From contig JAWZYU010000024.1 in the NCBI GenBank assembly GCA_038380435.1, forward strand, positions 55,478,113 through 55,542,112: a stretch of DNA of 64,000 nucleotides. Reading direction: 5' to 3'. The stretch comes from Ryuthela nishihirai (lineage: Eukaryota; Arthropoda; Arachnida; Araneae; Heptathelidae). This document shows positions 51,690 through 62,724 of the stretch, one piece after another. Within the stretch, counting starts at the first letter, position 1. Every line of letters begins with the position of its first letter. Under the pieces are notes generated by a model. It did no database searches and was not told the origin of the DNA. It worked only from the letters and a program-made list of their open reading frames with translations. The position numbers and the translations under genes were made by a program.

Positions 51690-52440
51690 AGGTTCAAGGT
51701 GTTGTAACAACATGGTAAAATTAACTTCCAACGAGGGGCTCCCAATACCAGTCACAACACAGGGCGAGATAGCAGAAGCAGAAAATACCACATATCTGCT
51801 ATATCACGTAGCTACGGGATCAGAGTCGCTCTTTCGGTCTACTCAGGGGATGTAGACGTTGATCTTAAGATCACTGTTCCTCCAGGGTGGAAGGTCAGGA
51901 AAGAGCGTATTGCCAGCAGGGAGCTATCAGGAAGGATTTGGCTGTAGAAGTCAGTGGCAGATATGGCGATGGCAGAGTCTGGTCTGTCTTGCAGCTTTCT
52001 GAGAAGCTCGGGATTGAAATAGACGGTGTGGAGCCTCGAAAGATGACACAGTAGGTCCCTCTTCTGATGTAGTCAGATAGGCATGTCATCAGCCTCTGCC
52101 ATGACAGACGCACTAGGTGTGTTAAGGCAGAGTCCAAGACAGAGGTGCAGGGACATGATGTAAACGGTGGCGAGCTTGCTGAGAAGGTGACCACTGTAGT
52201 TGATGCAGGAGAAAATCAAGTGTCATTACAAGACCAGGAGGGTCTTTCACGAACTTCCCCAGTGTGTGCCAGCAAGGAAAGACAGTATATTTCTCTGCAC
52301 AGTAGCAACTGTCTTAAAATGCTGGATGTGAGTTCCCCAGGTCAGCCTGTTGTCCAGAATGACACCAGGGAACTTATGCTGTTTGACGACCTTGATCTGG
52401 TTTGGTCTAGAGGTCCTGTATAGTTAGAGGCTGGCCATCT
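51690..52440 (-). pseudogene. I/Jockey LINE ORF2, 3' segment
   Basis: The minus strand continues the RT with QIKVVKQHKFPGVILDNRLT, WGTHIQHFKTVATVQRN and, further on, LHLCLGLCLNTPSASVMAEA (the LCLGAMRTSP-type region). A CTTGAA repeat tail sits at 51,680-51,700. Frames are broken. Confidence 0.72.
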
Positions 52441-52734
52441 TGGTAATTCACAAGTTGAAACTTCTCAGTTGTTATAGTTTTATATATTTTTACCACTTTT
52501 TTTTGTCTATAAAAGCTGTCATATTTTATGAATGCCTCACTGCGCTACATTTGGATGTAAAAATTTCACTTAAAGAAATAAATTAATGAAATTTTTTTTC
52601 CCGAGAGACTCCATCAGAAGAAGGCAATCAGCTGCAAAAATCATACGAGCTAACTGAAAACCAACAAATAATTTCTTTTAAAGTTCGTTTGAAAAACGAA
52701 CTAATATTTTCACTTTGTGTCTGCCTGTGCCAGT

Positions 52735-52810
52735 ATTTGTTCGTCTGTCTGTCCATCTCTCTGTTAACTGTTGTCTGTTCATCTGTCTTTCCACCTGTCT
52801 GTCCGTCTAC
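52735..52810 (+). repeat. TGTC-rich simple sequence
   Basis: Repeats of CTGTCTGTC with variants, extending into AACTGTTGTCTGTTCATC. No function is evident. Confidence 0.75.
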
Positions 52811-53277
52811 AGAAAAATCAATTTTTTTACTTTTAGAGCTAAGTGAAAAATTCTTTTTGGGTTGGATGTCGAAAAAAAGTCGAAAAGAGGTGTCGAAAAA
52901 ATACGCGATTCGCAATTTCAAAAATTTTCAATATTTTTAACAGCTCTCTATAGCGGTGGAAAATGATGGAAAATACTAAAATTTTAAAAGAATCTTGCAA
53001 ATAAATTATATACACTAGAAATCCGAAATTTTTGTAGTACAGTGCTATGTCAGAAGGTTTACAATGACAACAAGGATTTCCCTCTTAACCAAAAGGGGGT
53101 GCGAAAATAAAGCTTTTTTTAAGAGATAAACGAAACAATATATATGTTTTTTTTTTTTTGGTTTTACAGGCCCTAGTAAAATATTAACGATTTAAACAAT
53201 ATTTGATAATCTCAGCATTACCTGTAGACGTTTAAACATCTATAAATCAATAAATGTTTTTGTGAAAAAAATTTCGC

Positions 53278-53349
53278 CGACATACGGGATTCGAACCCGT
53301 ATCTGTCCAGAAACATGCCAGAGTATTCTAATCTGTTGAACTAATACCG
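53278..53349 (-). mobile_element. tRNA-like unit (SINE head or tRNA pseudogene)
   Basis: 72 bases fold as a cloverleaf on the minus strand. The acceptor CGGTAT pairs with ATGTCG using wobble pairs, and the T arm is ACGGGTTCGAATCCCGT. The anticodon loop CATGTTT places TGT at 34-36 but has A at position 33 instead of T. Hence not clearly a working tRNA-Thr. Confidence 0.6.
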
Positions 53350-53598
53350 TCTCAGTCTTTTTTCCACGAATAATGACTATTACTCTTCCTGTGAATTTTA
53401 GGCGCCGCCTTTGACACCATCTATGATCTCGGATGGCAACTCTTTCTTTTTTAGTGCTCTGAGTAAGATGGAAATAAATAATGAAGTCACATCACCCTAT
53501 TTAGAGTTATTAATGATTTAAACAATATTTGAAATCTCAGCATTACCTGTAGTCTTTAAACGTCTATAAACCAATAAACATTTTCTTGTGAAAAACAC

Positions 53599-53670
53599 CG
53601 GCGTTAGTTCAACAGGTTAGAATACTCTGCCATGTTTGTGGAGAGATGCGGGTTCGAATCCCGTATGTCG
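53599..53670 (+). mobile_element. tRNA-like unit, inverted partner
   Basis: 72 bases very similar to 53,278-53,349 but on the plus strand: acceptor CGGCGT with ATGTCG, T arm GCGGGTTCGAATCCCGT, the same CATGTTT loop. Box A (TTAGTTCAACAGGTTAGA) and box B are intact, so Pol III transcription is conceivable. Confidence 0.6.
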
Positions 53671-54171
53671 AAGAAATTTTTTCCCACAAAAATATTAATA
53701 TTTACATTTTTCGAATCCCCATCAATTGGAGTTTCCAGTGTTAGAGAGTGTTAAAGGCGGTAAATAAAAACTCGAAAGGCGACCTATAGTGGTGGAAAAA
53801 AGCTGGAAAATGCCAAATTTTTAAATACATATTGCAAATGATTTTTGCTAGAAACTTTAACTTTGTTCATAGAATGTAACCATCACGTGGTTTACACTAA
53901 TAGTAATGATTTGTCCCGTTGGTAAGATGAGACTTTTCTGCTTGAAGAGATAAATGAAAAACTTATTTTGCACATTACAGGGACTAATAAAACATTAATA
54001 GTTTATTTTCTCAATTATTCAGTAGTTCGAATTTCCACTGTCAGAGGGTACTCAAAGTGTAAAATAACTACATAAAACTCATATCGCCTCTGGCGCTTAT
54101 GGGAATCACATTTTCAAAGAGAATGAAGTTCTTCCTTTGCCTACTTTTAATCCTTAAAAGTTTTAATTATG

Positions 54172-54309
54172 GATGTTTGTGTTGTTTTTCTGCTCAGGTT
54201 CTGCCATCCATATGGATGTCTACTATGGTGTATAAACTGACAGACTCTAATCACACATTAAAAAAATGAATAACACCTCAAGCAGCTGCTTGAGGGGTTA
54301 TTCATTTTT
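54172..54309. mobile_element. SINE-B fragment ending in a palindrome
   Basis: A forward SINE-B body fragment (GGATGTTTGTGTTGTTTTTC to ATCACACATT) is followed by a near-perfect palindrome, AAAAATGAATAACACCTCAA to TTGAGGGGTTATTCATTTTT, centred on GCAGCTGC at about 54,287. The centre equals the SINE-B tail. Confidence 0.7.
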
Positions 54310-54511
54310 AATGTATGATTGGGAAATGCACATAGTAGTATTTTATTAGTAATTATAAAACCTAAAAGGTATTCGTCTTTTAGTTCTTAAATTTAAAAAG
54401 TTGCTTTTCTCTTGCTCCTCTGAAAATAGTGCACAGATCATTATTATCAGTCGAATTTCTACCATAACAGAAATCTCATCACCATCATCATCATCCTCAA
54501 GCAGCCATGGG

Positions 54512-54937
54512 CTACGGAGGTCCAACCAGACCACGCAGTTTAATTCTCCAAGCATACCTGTCCTGAGCTACATCTGCTGCATCTGGACGCTGCACACCAA
54601 TTCTAACAAGGTCCTGTTTGACATTGTCTGCCCACCGCATCCTAGGTCTCCCCCTCCTTCTGAGGCCTCTAGGCACACTGTTCATAACCCTATTCGCCAA
54701 TCTATAATTATCCATACAGGCAACATGGCCAAACCAGCGGAGTCTCTCTCTGCACAATATGCTGCTTAAAGGAGGTTGCAGACTCCTTTGCCTAACCTCA
54801 TCATTAGTTACAAAGTTAAACCACCTAATACCCAAGATACTGCGTAAGCATCTAGAATCAAAAGCATCTAGTTTCCTGTTATCTTGTTTACAAAGTGTCC
54901 ACGTTTCACTACCATAACTAACCCTAGAAAGAACCAA
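54512..54937 (-). pseudogene. RTE LINE C-terminal region
   Basis: 141 codons in a third frame: [57 protein letters not shown] and [20 protein letters not shown]. These are typical post-RT motifs of RTE-like elements. Confidence 0.9.
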
Positions 54938-55076
54938 ACTATTATACAGTCTAATTTTAGTCTTTAGGTGTATACGCCTATTTCTCCACAGTCTTTATAG
55001 ATTCTTAAAAGTCCCGGCAGCAATACCTATTCGTCTGTTAATCTCATGCCGCACATCACCAGTATCAGTTACATAG

Positions 55077-56426
55077 CTAACAAAGGAAATTAAACTGTGA
55101 CACCTGCTCAAGACTGCAACCATTCAGATTAACTGAATCACAACCTGCCTGACCAATTTTCATCACTTTAGTTTTCTCTCTGTTTATAACCAAACCTACT
55201 CTACTACCAGTCTCATCAACAGCTCGAATGAAAGAGTTCATCTCATCAACATCATTTGCCAAAAGGGTTAAATCATCAGCATAATCTAAATCAGAAATCT
55301 TCGTATCTCCAGCCCATTTAAGGCCAAAAACTTTCCCTTGAAGTGAATTTCGCATAACATAATCAACAACCAAACTAAAGAGAAAAGGAGACAAAATACA
55401 CCCTTGTCGAACACCAGACGTAATGCTAAACCAATTGCTACAAGACTTACCAACTCTCACACATGACTCAGTGTTATTATAGAGAGCTTTCATTATGTTA
55501 ACTAACTTGTCTGGTATATCATATGATTTCACAATCAACCACAAATTATGACGATCAACAGAGTCAAAAGCCTTTTTGAAATCAACAAAGCTAGCAACCA
55601 AAGGTTTCTGAAACTTTAAACATTTCTCAAGAATCTGCCTAAGTGAAAATATCTGATCTACACATCCCCTACCACTTCTGAATCCACATTGCTCATCACG
55701 CAATTGCCTGTCAACCAGATTCTTAATTCTATTAAGCACAATCATGGAAAGAACTTTACCTGGAACAGAGAGTAGGCTGATACCCCTATAGTTATCACAA
55801 GAACTGTGATCACCTTTTTTGAAGATAGGGATAATAATAGCTCTGGTAAAATCTTTAGGAACCATGCCTTTATCATAAAAGTTATTCAAAATTTCAGTCA
55901 TCCAAGTGGTAACCGAAACATTCCCAGCTCTGAGCATTTCTGTAGTAATTTCATCTACCCTTGGGGATTTATGAAGTTTAAGTTTAGCGATAGCCAAACT
56001 AACTTCAGATTGTGTTATAGGGCCAACATTAAAGCTGCCAATGCATCTATCGTCATTACAAACAATGGGAGTAGAACTAACCACATTGTTTAGAACATCA
56101 CTGAAATGCTCAGCCCACCTAGCCATGACAGAATCCTCACCTTCTATAACCTTACCTTGTTTATCCTTCAATCCCTGTATGCCTGTCCGTTTTCTACCAC
56201 ATAAAACGTTAACTATCTGGTACAGCTCTCTGCTGTTGTGCTGCCTAACTGCTTCCTCAGCTTTGTCAGCCAAGCTATCAAGCCAAAGATTTTTATCAGT
56301 AGCTAACTGATCCTTTACACGTTTATTAAGCTCTCTGTAATCTTTTCTATTAGGACTAGTAGGGTACTGATTAAGGACATTCCTGCAGTTCCTTCTTTCT
56401 GAAAATAAGCTCAAATGCCTTATCAC
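55077..56426 (-). pseudogene. RTE LINE reverse transcriptase region
   Basis: 449 codons, in a different frame from the endonuclease. RT blocks: FTRAIIIPIFKKGDHSSC, NYRGISLLSVPGKVLS, CGFRSGRGCVDQIFSLRQI, ASFVDFKKAFDSVDR (first catalytic Asp), SGVRQGCILSPFLFSLV, DLDYADDLTLLAND (YADD box, Asp pair intact) and VGLVINREKTKVM. Frame lost after SQFNFL. Confidence 0.93.
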
Positions 56427-57684
56427 CCAAATAATTCTGTCTCCTCTGCTCCTTTTTTCCTAAAAGAGTACTGTTAGTTTCCAAAAAAGTCTGTTTAAAA
56501 TGGCCCCATTCTTCCTCAACATCAGTATTAATCAAACCATGACTGTCATAATGACTAAGTAACCTATCATGGTAAGCTTTAGCTATAACTGGGTCTTTCA
56601 GAGCTTCAGTATTAAAGGTAAATTTTTTAACCCTAGCACAACACTTTTTAAGTTTAAGTTGCAAGACACTTTTAACAAGGTAATGGTCATATCCAATTTC
56701 AGCTCCCCTATATGCCCTGGTATTTCTAATAGAACTAGCCCATTTGCTGTTAATTAATATATAATCAATCATATTCCTATGCAGCCCATCAGGTGAGACC
56801 CAAGTGTATTTATATATGTCGCGGTGTTTGTAATATGTGTTAGTTATTCTGAAACCATTGAGTTTACTTACCTGTAGGAGACGTTGCCCATTGCCATTGC
56901 AGCTACCAATACCAAAAGGGCCTATCACCCCTCCCCAAAGATCAGAGTCAGTACCAACTTTGGCATTGAAGTCACCAAGAACAAGGGTAATATCTCCTTT
57001 CTTGACAGAATTCAAAATATCCTGAAGTTGTCCGTAAAACCTATCCTTCTCATCCTCATCAGCATCCTCAGTGGGGGCATAACAGCAGATAACATTCAAG
57101 TCTTTAATGCTTGTTTGAAATTTTGCTGTAAGAAACCTTTCATTAATGCACTCATATCCTAGAAGAGCATCACTAGCATGTCTGCTGAGCAGCAGACCCA
57201 CGCCTTGGTGATGCTTTCCATCCTCCCTCCCTGTAAAGAGAAATTTAAAGTTATTTTTAAGTATCTCACCTTTACCTGTCCATCTGGTCTCTTGCAAGCC
57301 AAGAATATCTAGGTTATAGCGCTGGAATTCCTGCATGAGGACATCAAGAGAATAATCTCTATGTAATGTCCTCATGTTCCACGTTCCTGCAGAGAGAAAA
57401 TGATTAGTAGGATTTTTAAAGAAATTAGGTTTATTGAGATTGGTAGGGCCAACAATATCAAACAGCCCCCTGATCGCAGGCATGGGGCAAAGACCCGTTC
57501 CTCCTCCGCTAAAGGCTGAAGTCACCGATGCTGGTAGGAACTTCAGGCACCACCTTTTCAAGTGGACTTTTTCAAGAGATACATGGCCTGCCTGAGACGC
57601 ATTACTCCAGTTTAGGCTTGACGATGCCCAACTAGCTAAGTAAGGTTCAGGTACCTGCGATGGCCTCTGATTAGGATTATCCAC
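56371..57684 (-). pseudogene. RTE LINE endonuclease (APE-type) region
   Basis: 437 codons. AP-endonuclease-like domain from about residue 95: AGTWNMRTLHRDYS, LDILGLQETRWTGKGEI (catalytic Glu), NVICCYAPTEDADEDEKD, TLVLGDFNAKVGTD (Asp and Asn), YTWVSPDGLHRNMIDYIL and IGYDHYLV (the usual S-D-H is Y-D-H here). It would nick target DNA to prime reverse transcription. The frame is lost near 56,390 before the RT. Confidence 0.92.
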
Positions 57685-58399
57685 TAGCTGATATAAGGTA
57701 TCCCATGCCTCTGTTCACTTAGAGCTGGCAACCCAGAAGCAAACAGAAAACACAGCGGCAGACTCTCCCTCAACAGAGGCCCACCAGTGCAGCAAGTCCA
57801 GGATCAATAATCAAGCTCAAATCCATAAACAAGTCCAGTCTAGTAGGTATAAATGGTCAGCACCAGGACCCTGTGAAGTTGACCACTCCTCAGCAGGGTT
57901 GAAAAAAAAGAAAAAAGTGGCCATAGATGACCAGATCAGCAAGCCATACTGAACTGGCAGCCTTCCCCTTCCGTTCCCTTCCAAAAGAGAATATCTCTTT
58001 TGAAAGTTACTAACGGCCTGCACCACGGGAAGGCAGGGTCGGACATTAGGTGCTAGACCTGGCCGGTTCTGTGCATCATCACTAGGGATTGGTACACAGC
58101 TCTCCTTCCAGTTTACGCCTAGCTACCATTTACAGGCCAACAGAAAGCTACACGCCGAAATTTCTACCATAAACAGATCACTTGAAACATTTGTTAAAAG
58201 TTTTACAGTTTCGATATTTAGTTATCTGTAATGATATAAATTAAAACTACCTTTGAAAATGTGAATTACATTTCATTAGTAACCAACTAAAAAAAGAGAT
58301 TTCCAGTTATCTCTTAAAACAACGCCGTTCCATTTCTTACCTATTTTGAGCTTAGCGTCAACTCATTGTTCCCAATGGAGTTTTCAAGACTGTCACATT

Positions 58400-58915
58400 T
58401 TCAAGACTGTCACACGACCAAAATTTAAAATTTTTAGCATAACTACATCATTTGCAATATTCGTTTTAAATTTTGGGATTTTTTTATTTTTTTTTCACAA
58501 TTAGAGGGCGCAATTATAGCTTTTGGGAAATTCGCAAAATGCAAATTGTAATATTTCATCAATACATGTCCAACCCAAAAAAAATTTTTAATTAATCTCT
58601 AAAAACATGCACTTTTCTGTTAAAAAAAAATAGTTGAATTCACCTCCCCCCCCTGGGTCTAAAGGGTCAAGTGATTGTTGCCAGTGATAACTTCGTAATC
58701 TTCACATTTCAGCACCAAAATTTCAAACTTCTAACATAACTGCATCGTTTGGAATATTCGTTTGATATTTTGGAATATTCAACTTTTTCCACCGTTAGAG
58801 GACGCAATTATAACCTTTGGGAGATTCGAAAAACGCAAATTGTAATATATCAGTAATACCTATCTAACACAAAAAGAATTTTTTATTTAGCTGTATAAAC
58901 AAAAAAGTTTGCTGT
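58400..58915 (+). repeat. Tandem duplication, period about 290 bp
   Basis: Two diverged copies share AATTTAAAATTTTTAGCATA or variant, CATCATTTGCAATATTCGTT or variant, AGAGGGCGCAATTATAGC or variant and CGCAAAATGCAAATTGTAAT or variant. AT-rich; no coding. A CAGACAGACAG run follows at 58,920. Confidence 0.7.
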
Positions 58916-59189
58916 CTGCAGACAGACAGATAACGGAGCAAAATTATTTCTCTTTTTTTTTATAACAAAAAGAAGCCCTAAAATTTAATTTTCCTTTTTA
59001 ACCGTTTTCTAAAGTGTTTCCAATCATGAACACTGAAATCTGTATCAAATATTACCCTACCCTTTTCCGGAATCCATAAGTGCCGTGCAATACCATTCAG
59101 CTATGAACAACAATTCGAAAGGGGACAAAATATGGCGTCCAATTTTGAGATGGCCAACCTCTACCTATACAGGTCCTCTAGTCTGGTCC

Positions 59190-60065
59190 AAGCATGATGC
59201 AAGGGAAGGTGAGCGGAAGGTGTCTCTTTGTGAGAACCATGTCTACAGTATTATGGGCGGCGGAAAGAGTGAGGATGAGGTTGACAAATAACTTGATGAC
59301 TGTGGCCACAGCTCGTTTCATATTGAGCTGAGCATAGGATTGGCCCTGGATAGGGAACCAGACACGGATGTCGTCAATATAGATGGAAATACTCACTCTA
59401 TTGTCGAGTTGAAAGGATAGGCCTGACAGCAAGATGTTCAGAAACATCGGGCTGAGGACACAACCTTGAGGTACTCCATGATTGATAGTGTGGGAAGCAC
59501 TGAGAGTGTTGCCCAGCTTGACAAGAATCGTCCTGTTGGAGAGGTACGCCTTGATCTAGTGCATGATATTTGACCGAGATCATGGAGTCTACAGAGAATA
59601 TTGGTATGAGAAAGGGTGTAGAAAGCCTTCTAGATGTCGAAGAAAACACCGATGGTGAGGCTGTCAGGGAATGGGCTCTTATACTCTAGGTACCATTCTA
59701 AGCATCCAAGGACCATTCTCTCTAGGAGCTTGTAGAGAGAAGATGATAGAACAATGGGCCTGTAAGAAGACAGCTCAGAGTTTTTCTTTCATCAAGATAG
59801 CACAATGTGCGTAGCTTTCCAGGAATCAGGTACCATGGAGGTGGCCCAAGAGTGGTTGAAGGCCTTGAGAAGAACAAGCAGAGTCTCTGGTGACAGATTA
59901 GCTAACAGAGCATAGCTAACACTCACGTCAGGACCGGAGCGGAAGACTGCTTGCAAGCCTTAATGGCAGAAATAAGTTTCTGCAGGATGAAAGGGTCATT
60001 GTATCTGGGCTCACTATCAGGGCAGGACTGCTGTGATGTAGGCTGAACAGTCAGAGGTGGGCAGA
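59190..60065 (-). pseudogene. I/Jockey LINE RT segment
   Basis: The minus strand shows SEPRYNDPFILQKLISAIKA, CKQSSAP, PETLLVLLKAFNHSWA and SSYRPIVLSSSLYKLLERM. The catalytic block GVFFDI-KAF-TLSHTNIL follows, with a stop at the gap. Near the FADD-box position the sequence reads YIDDIRVWFP. Many frame breaks. Confidence 0.75.
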
Positions 60066-60069
60066 TAGG

Positions 60070-61265
60070 TTGGCAGTATACACTCGAGTCTCTTTTTATG
60101 GGGTAGATATGTTCCACAGAATACCGCATATAACAAAGTCGAAGAAAAAAAGACATATCATACGTTGCAAAATTAGGGATACGTTCCATAATTCTCTAAA
60201 ACCGCATAACACCAAGGCAATAAGATAAAATAAACAGAAGATAGCATATAAAAGTTTATGAAAATTAAGGAAAATAAGAATGACTAAAAAAAGTGAGGAA
60301 AATTGTTTCGAAAATCTGAAAGAAATTGATATAAAATTTCATTTTTTTTTTTTAATTGTATCCATTTAATTTTTTTGAAAAGTAATAATTCTTTTTACAT
60401 ATTTTCATCAGAATTATAGTCGCTATCTGACTCGGCAGCACTTTTGAACTGGTGCAAAATCACTTTCATCACCAGAAGAGATAGTCAGCGCATCAGATCT
60501 GCATGATAAAGAATATTCATGTTAGATAAGTTCTTCACGAATAGAAATTTTGTCATCTGACAATGTAATCAGTGATTAAACTTTGCTTTGATGATTGTAC
60601 TAACGCAGTTCGCGATATCCAGACATAGAATTCTTCAGCTCACGTTGGAATTTGAAGGCTCGTTCAGAATTTGTATCATTAACAAGAAAATGATTTTCCA
60701 ATTTATTACAAAGTTGAAGATCTTCTCAAATTATATTTGCAGTGAGGGGGACAGGTTCTTCTTCCACCTCACTATCGTCTTCTGGTTCTTTGACAATATC
60801 TAAAGTCATATTAACAATGTCATCGTTAGTTACGGCATTTTCCACAAGCAATTGGTCGATATCATTCTTGCTAAAGGTATCAAAACCTTCGCCACCAATT
60901 TCATGTGACAAAGTAATGATTTCAGTTGATAATGTCGATGTTTGATTGGTTTCATTGTTTGCAACACATCCAGGACAAACTGCTTTCCAGCAGGCATTTA
61001 AAGTTTGTGGTTTTGTTTCAGCGATAGCAGATGCAACATGATTTAAACAGTCCAAAATAGAATATTTTTTCCAATCACCATCAGTTACGGTTAATGACTC
61101 ATTTTCTAGTTTATCCAATATAAATTAATAAGTGTGCTTAACGCAATATTTTTTTAAAGAAGCAATTATGCCTTGATAAAATGGCTGAATAATGCTTCTT
61201 GTATTGGGTGGAAAAAACACATGCATGAAATATGCGCACTGCATAACTTCAAAACCACATTAAAA
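60070..61265 (-). mobile_element. Tigger/pogo element relic inside the LINE
   Basis: The minus strand has FFPPNTRSIIQPFYQGIIAS (the catalytic MDQG is changed to FYQG), then TLNACWKAVCPGCVANNE, IGGEGFDTFSKNDIDQLL and NDTNSERAFKFQRELKNSMS. A possible end reads CAGTATACACTCGAGTC near 60,074. LINE coding resumes on both sides (FHNLAFSHEEDLVVTANAFL above, ICPPLTVQP below), so it inserted into the LINE. Confidence 0.78.
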
Positions 61266-61269
61266 AGAT

Positions 61270-62500
61270 ACGCATAAGAAGAGGATCGAGTGTAATGCTG
61301 CAAGAAGGCATTAGCAGTTACGACTAAGTCTTCCTCATGTGAGAAAGCCAAATTGTGGAAAGGAAGGGCAGGCTGCAGTTTCCCTGTCAGTTTTCTGATG
61401 AATTTCCAGACTTTCCCAGATGGAGGGGAAAAAATTGATGCTGGAGCAGAAAGATCTCCACTTGAACCTTTTATGGTGGTTCAAGTACTTTTTGATGGCA
61501 GCATGTAGCCTTCTTGCATGAAGGATATCAGGAAAATTACCAGAGCGGCGGGCGCACCTTTCGGTTCGATGATGAATGATGCATAACCTCTCATAGTGTA
61601 TATTAGGTGGGGGTAGATGCCCGGGTGTCGATTTGGTGGCAGTGCAGTCATCAGAGGAAGCCAGAAGAGCTTCTGACAGAGCACGAAGATATGTGGGGTT
61701 GATGGCACTGATCCTTCAGAGGAGATCTGCTGAAAGAGCTCCCAGTCGGTAGGCTTAGACATTCTTCTACGAGCTGCACATCCCTTGAGAAGCAAGTTGA
61801 TGTGCAGCGGCAAGTGGTCACTGCCCCAGGTGTCAGGGTCCACCATCGAGCTCAGGCACTGAGCAATGCTAGAAGAACAGAGAGTCAGGTCTATGGAACT
61901 GTAAGAATTAGGGGGTCTGTAGAAAGTTGGCAACACATTGTTAGCAATAAATAGGTTATGCTGCAAGATGACATTATCAATGCCATCCCATATCTGATCA
62001 TATTGACCACCCTACCCCAGGAAGGATGTGGACATTAAGGTCCCCACAGAGAATCCAATGCTGAAGGTACTGCGAGTGGATATCCTGTAGGGTGGATACA
62101 AGAAAGGCAGTAGACGGCTGGGTGTAGCAAGATATCAGAATGATATCGTAGCCATTCAGCTGGATGCAGCATGCTACAAAGTCACTGTTCACAACAGAGA
62201 AAGTGAGACCAATAGCATGATGGGTGACATATTTGATCACAAGTATTGCCTCATTGAAGGAGAGTGGATGATTCTTGCTCGTATGCACTAAGTATGGCTT
62301 GAAGACATAGTTGTTAGGCAGACTGACCTCAAAGAGCAAGGTTAGGAACTGGCATGATGTTGATGTAGTTCTTGAAGTCAGCAGCCTTGCTTTGAAGTCT
62401 CTGCAGTTCCACTGCAGGATAGAAGGGATGCTAGACACTCGGGTAGCCATGTTCATAAAGAGATTGGGTAGAAAAGATCTAGGAGAAGCGTGTCTCATGC
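61270..62500 (-). pseudogene. I/Jockey LINE endonuclease segment
   Basis: Two main frames. 62,498-61,998: IPSILQWNCRDFKARLLTSR, SFNEAILVIKYVTHHAIG, VACCIQLNGYDIILISCY, WILCGDLNVHILPG. 61,966-61,481: SSIDLTLCSSSIAQCLS and WGSDHLPLHINLLLKG with the terminal SDH intact. An APE-type endonuclease of the I/Jockey kind. Confidence 0.8.
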
Positions 62501-62658
62501 AGAGTGTCTAGCAGTCCAAAAAGTGCTAGATAAGTACCGCCAGCTGACTGACGATCGCCAGCGTTCAAGTCGAGATTCCACAGGGAGAGCTGAAGTGATG
62601 ACCTTAATGATGTCCACAAGAAGCGAGAGAATGGTTTTCAGGAGGACGGTCTCCGATG

Positions 62659-62724
62659 AATATAGAATAAACTTATCTTAACACATATGCCTCCATATAT
62701 ATGATTACAAATGTCTACTTGCTT
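62659..62724 (+). repeat. 66-bp direct repeat, right copy
   Basis: Partner of 51,615-51,680. It sits just beyond the 5' end of the LINE endonuclease segment. Confidence 0.75.

Larger units (their letters stand above)
52935..53835. repeat. Set of direct repeats around tRNA-like units
   Basis: GGTGGAAAATGATGGAAAAT (52,955) recurs as a variant near 53,785. About 85 bp with TTAAACAATATTTGATAATC and CAGCATTACCTGTAG (53,184) recurs at 53,507. The tRNA-like units at 53,278 and 53,599 lie just after each copy of the second repeat. Confidence 0.75.
54468..58158 (-). mobile_element. RTE-like LINE, near full length, with TSD
   Basis: 3.7 kb flanked by the 14-bp duplication AATTTCTACCATAA (54,454-54,467 and 58,159-58,172). 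On the minus strand it reads 5' UTR, endonuclease, reverse transcriptase and C-terminal region, then CTGCTTGAGGATGATGATG as tail. Copies of its 3' end occur at 7.7 and 13.8 kb. It is broken by frameshifts near 56,390 and between 55,080 and 54,940, plus a stop near 54,995. Confidence 0.93.
51681..62658 (-). mobile_element. I/Jockey-type LINE, split by later insertions
   Basis: Read 5' to 3' on the minus strand: endonuclease part (62,498-61,270) with ILQWNCRDFKARLL, CGDLNVH and SSIDLTLCSSSIAQ then WGSDHLPLHI; RT part (60,065-59,190) with FILQKLISAIKACKQSSAP and GVFFDI-KAF; RT thumb and 3' part (52,440-51,690) with VVKQHKFPGVILDNRLTWG. It ends in CTTGAA-type repeats, a LINE-like tail, next to the left 66-bp repeat. 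The three parts follow each other without overlap, which supports one original element. Many stops; inactive. Confidence 0.72.

Noticed and set aside
53278..53670. Functional tRNA-Thr(UGU) gene pair
   Set aside because: Position 33 is A instead of U and the acceptor stems rely on several wobble pairs; called tRNA-like instead.
54401..54769. Plus-strand open frame of 122 codons
   Set aside because: It is the antisense of the RTE LINE C-terminal coding region.
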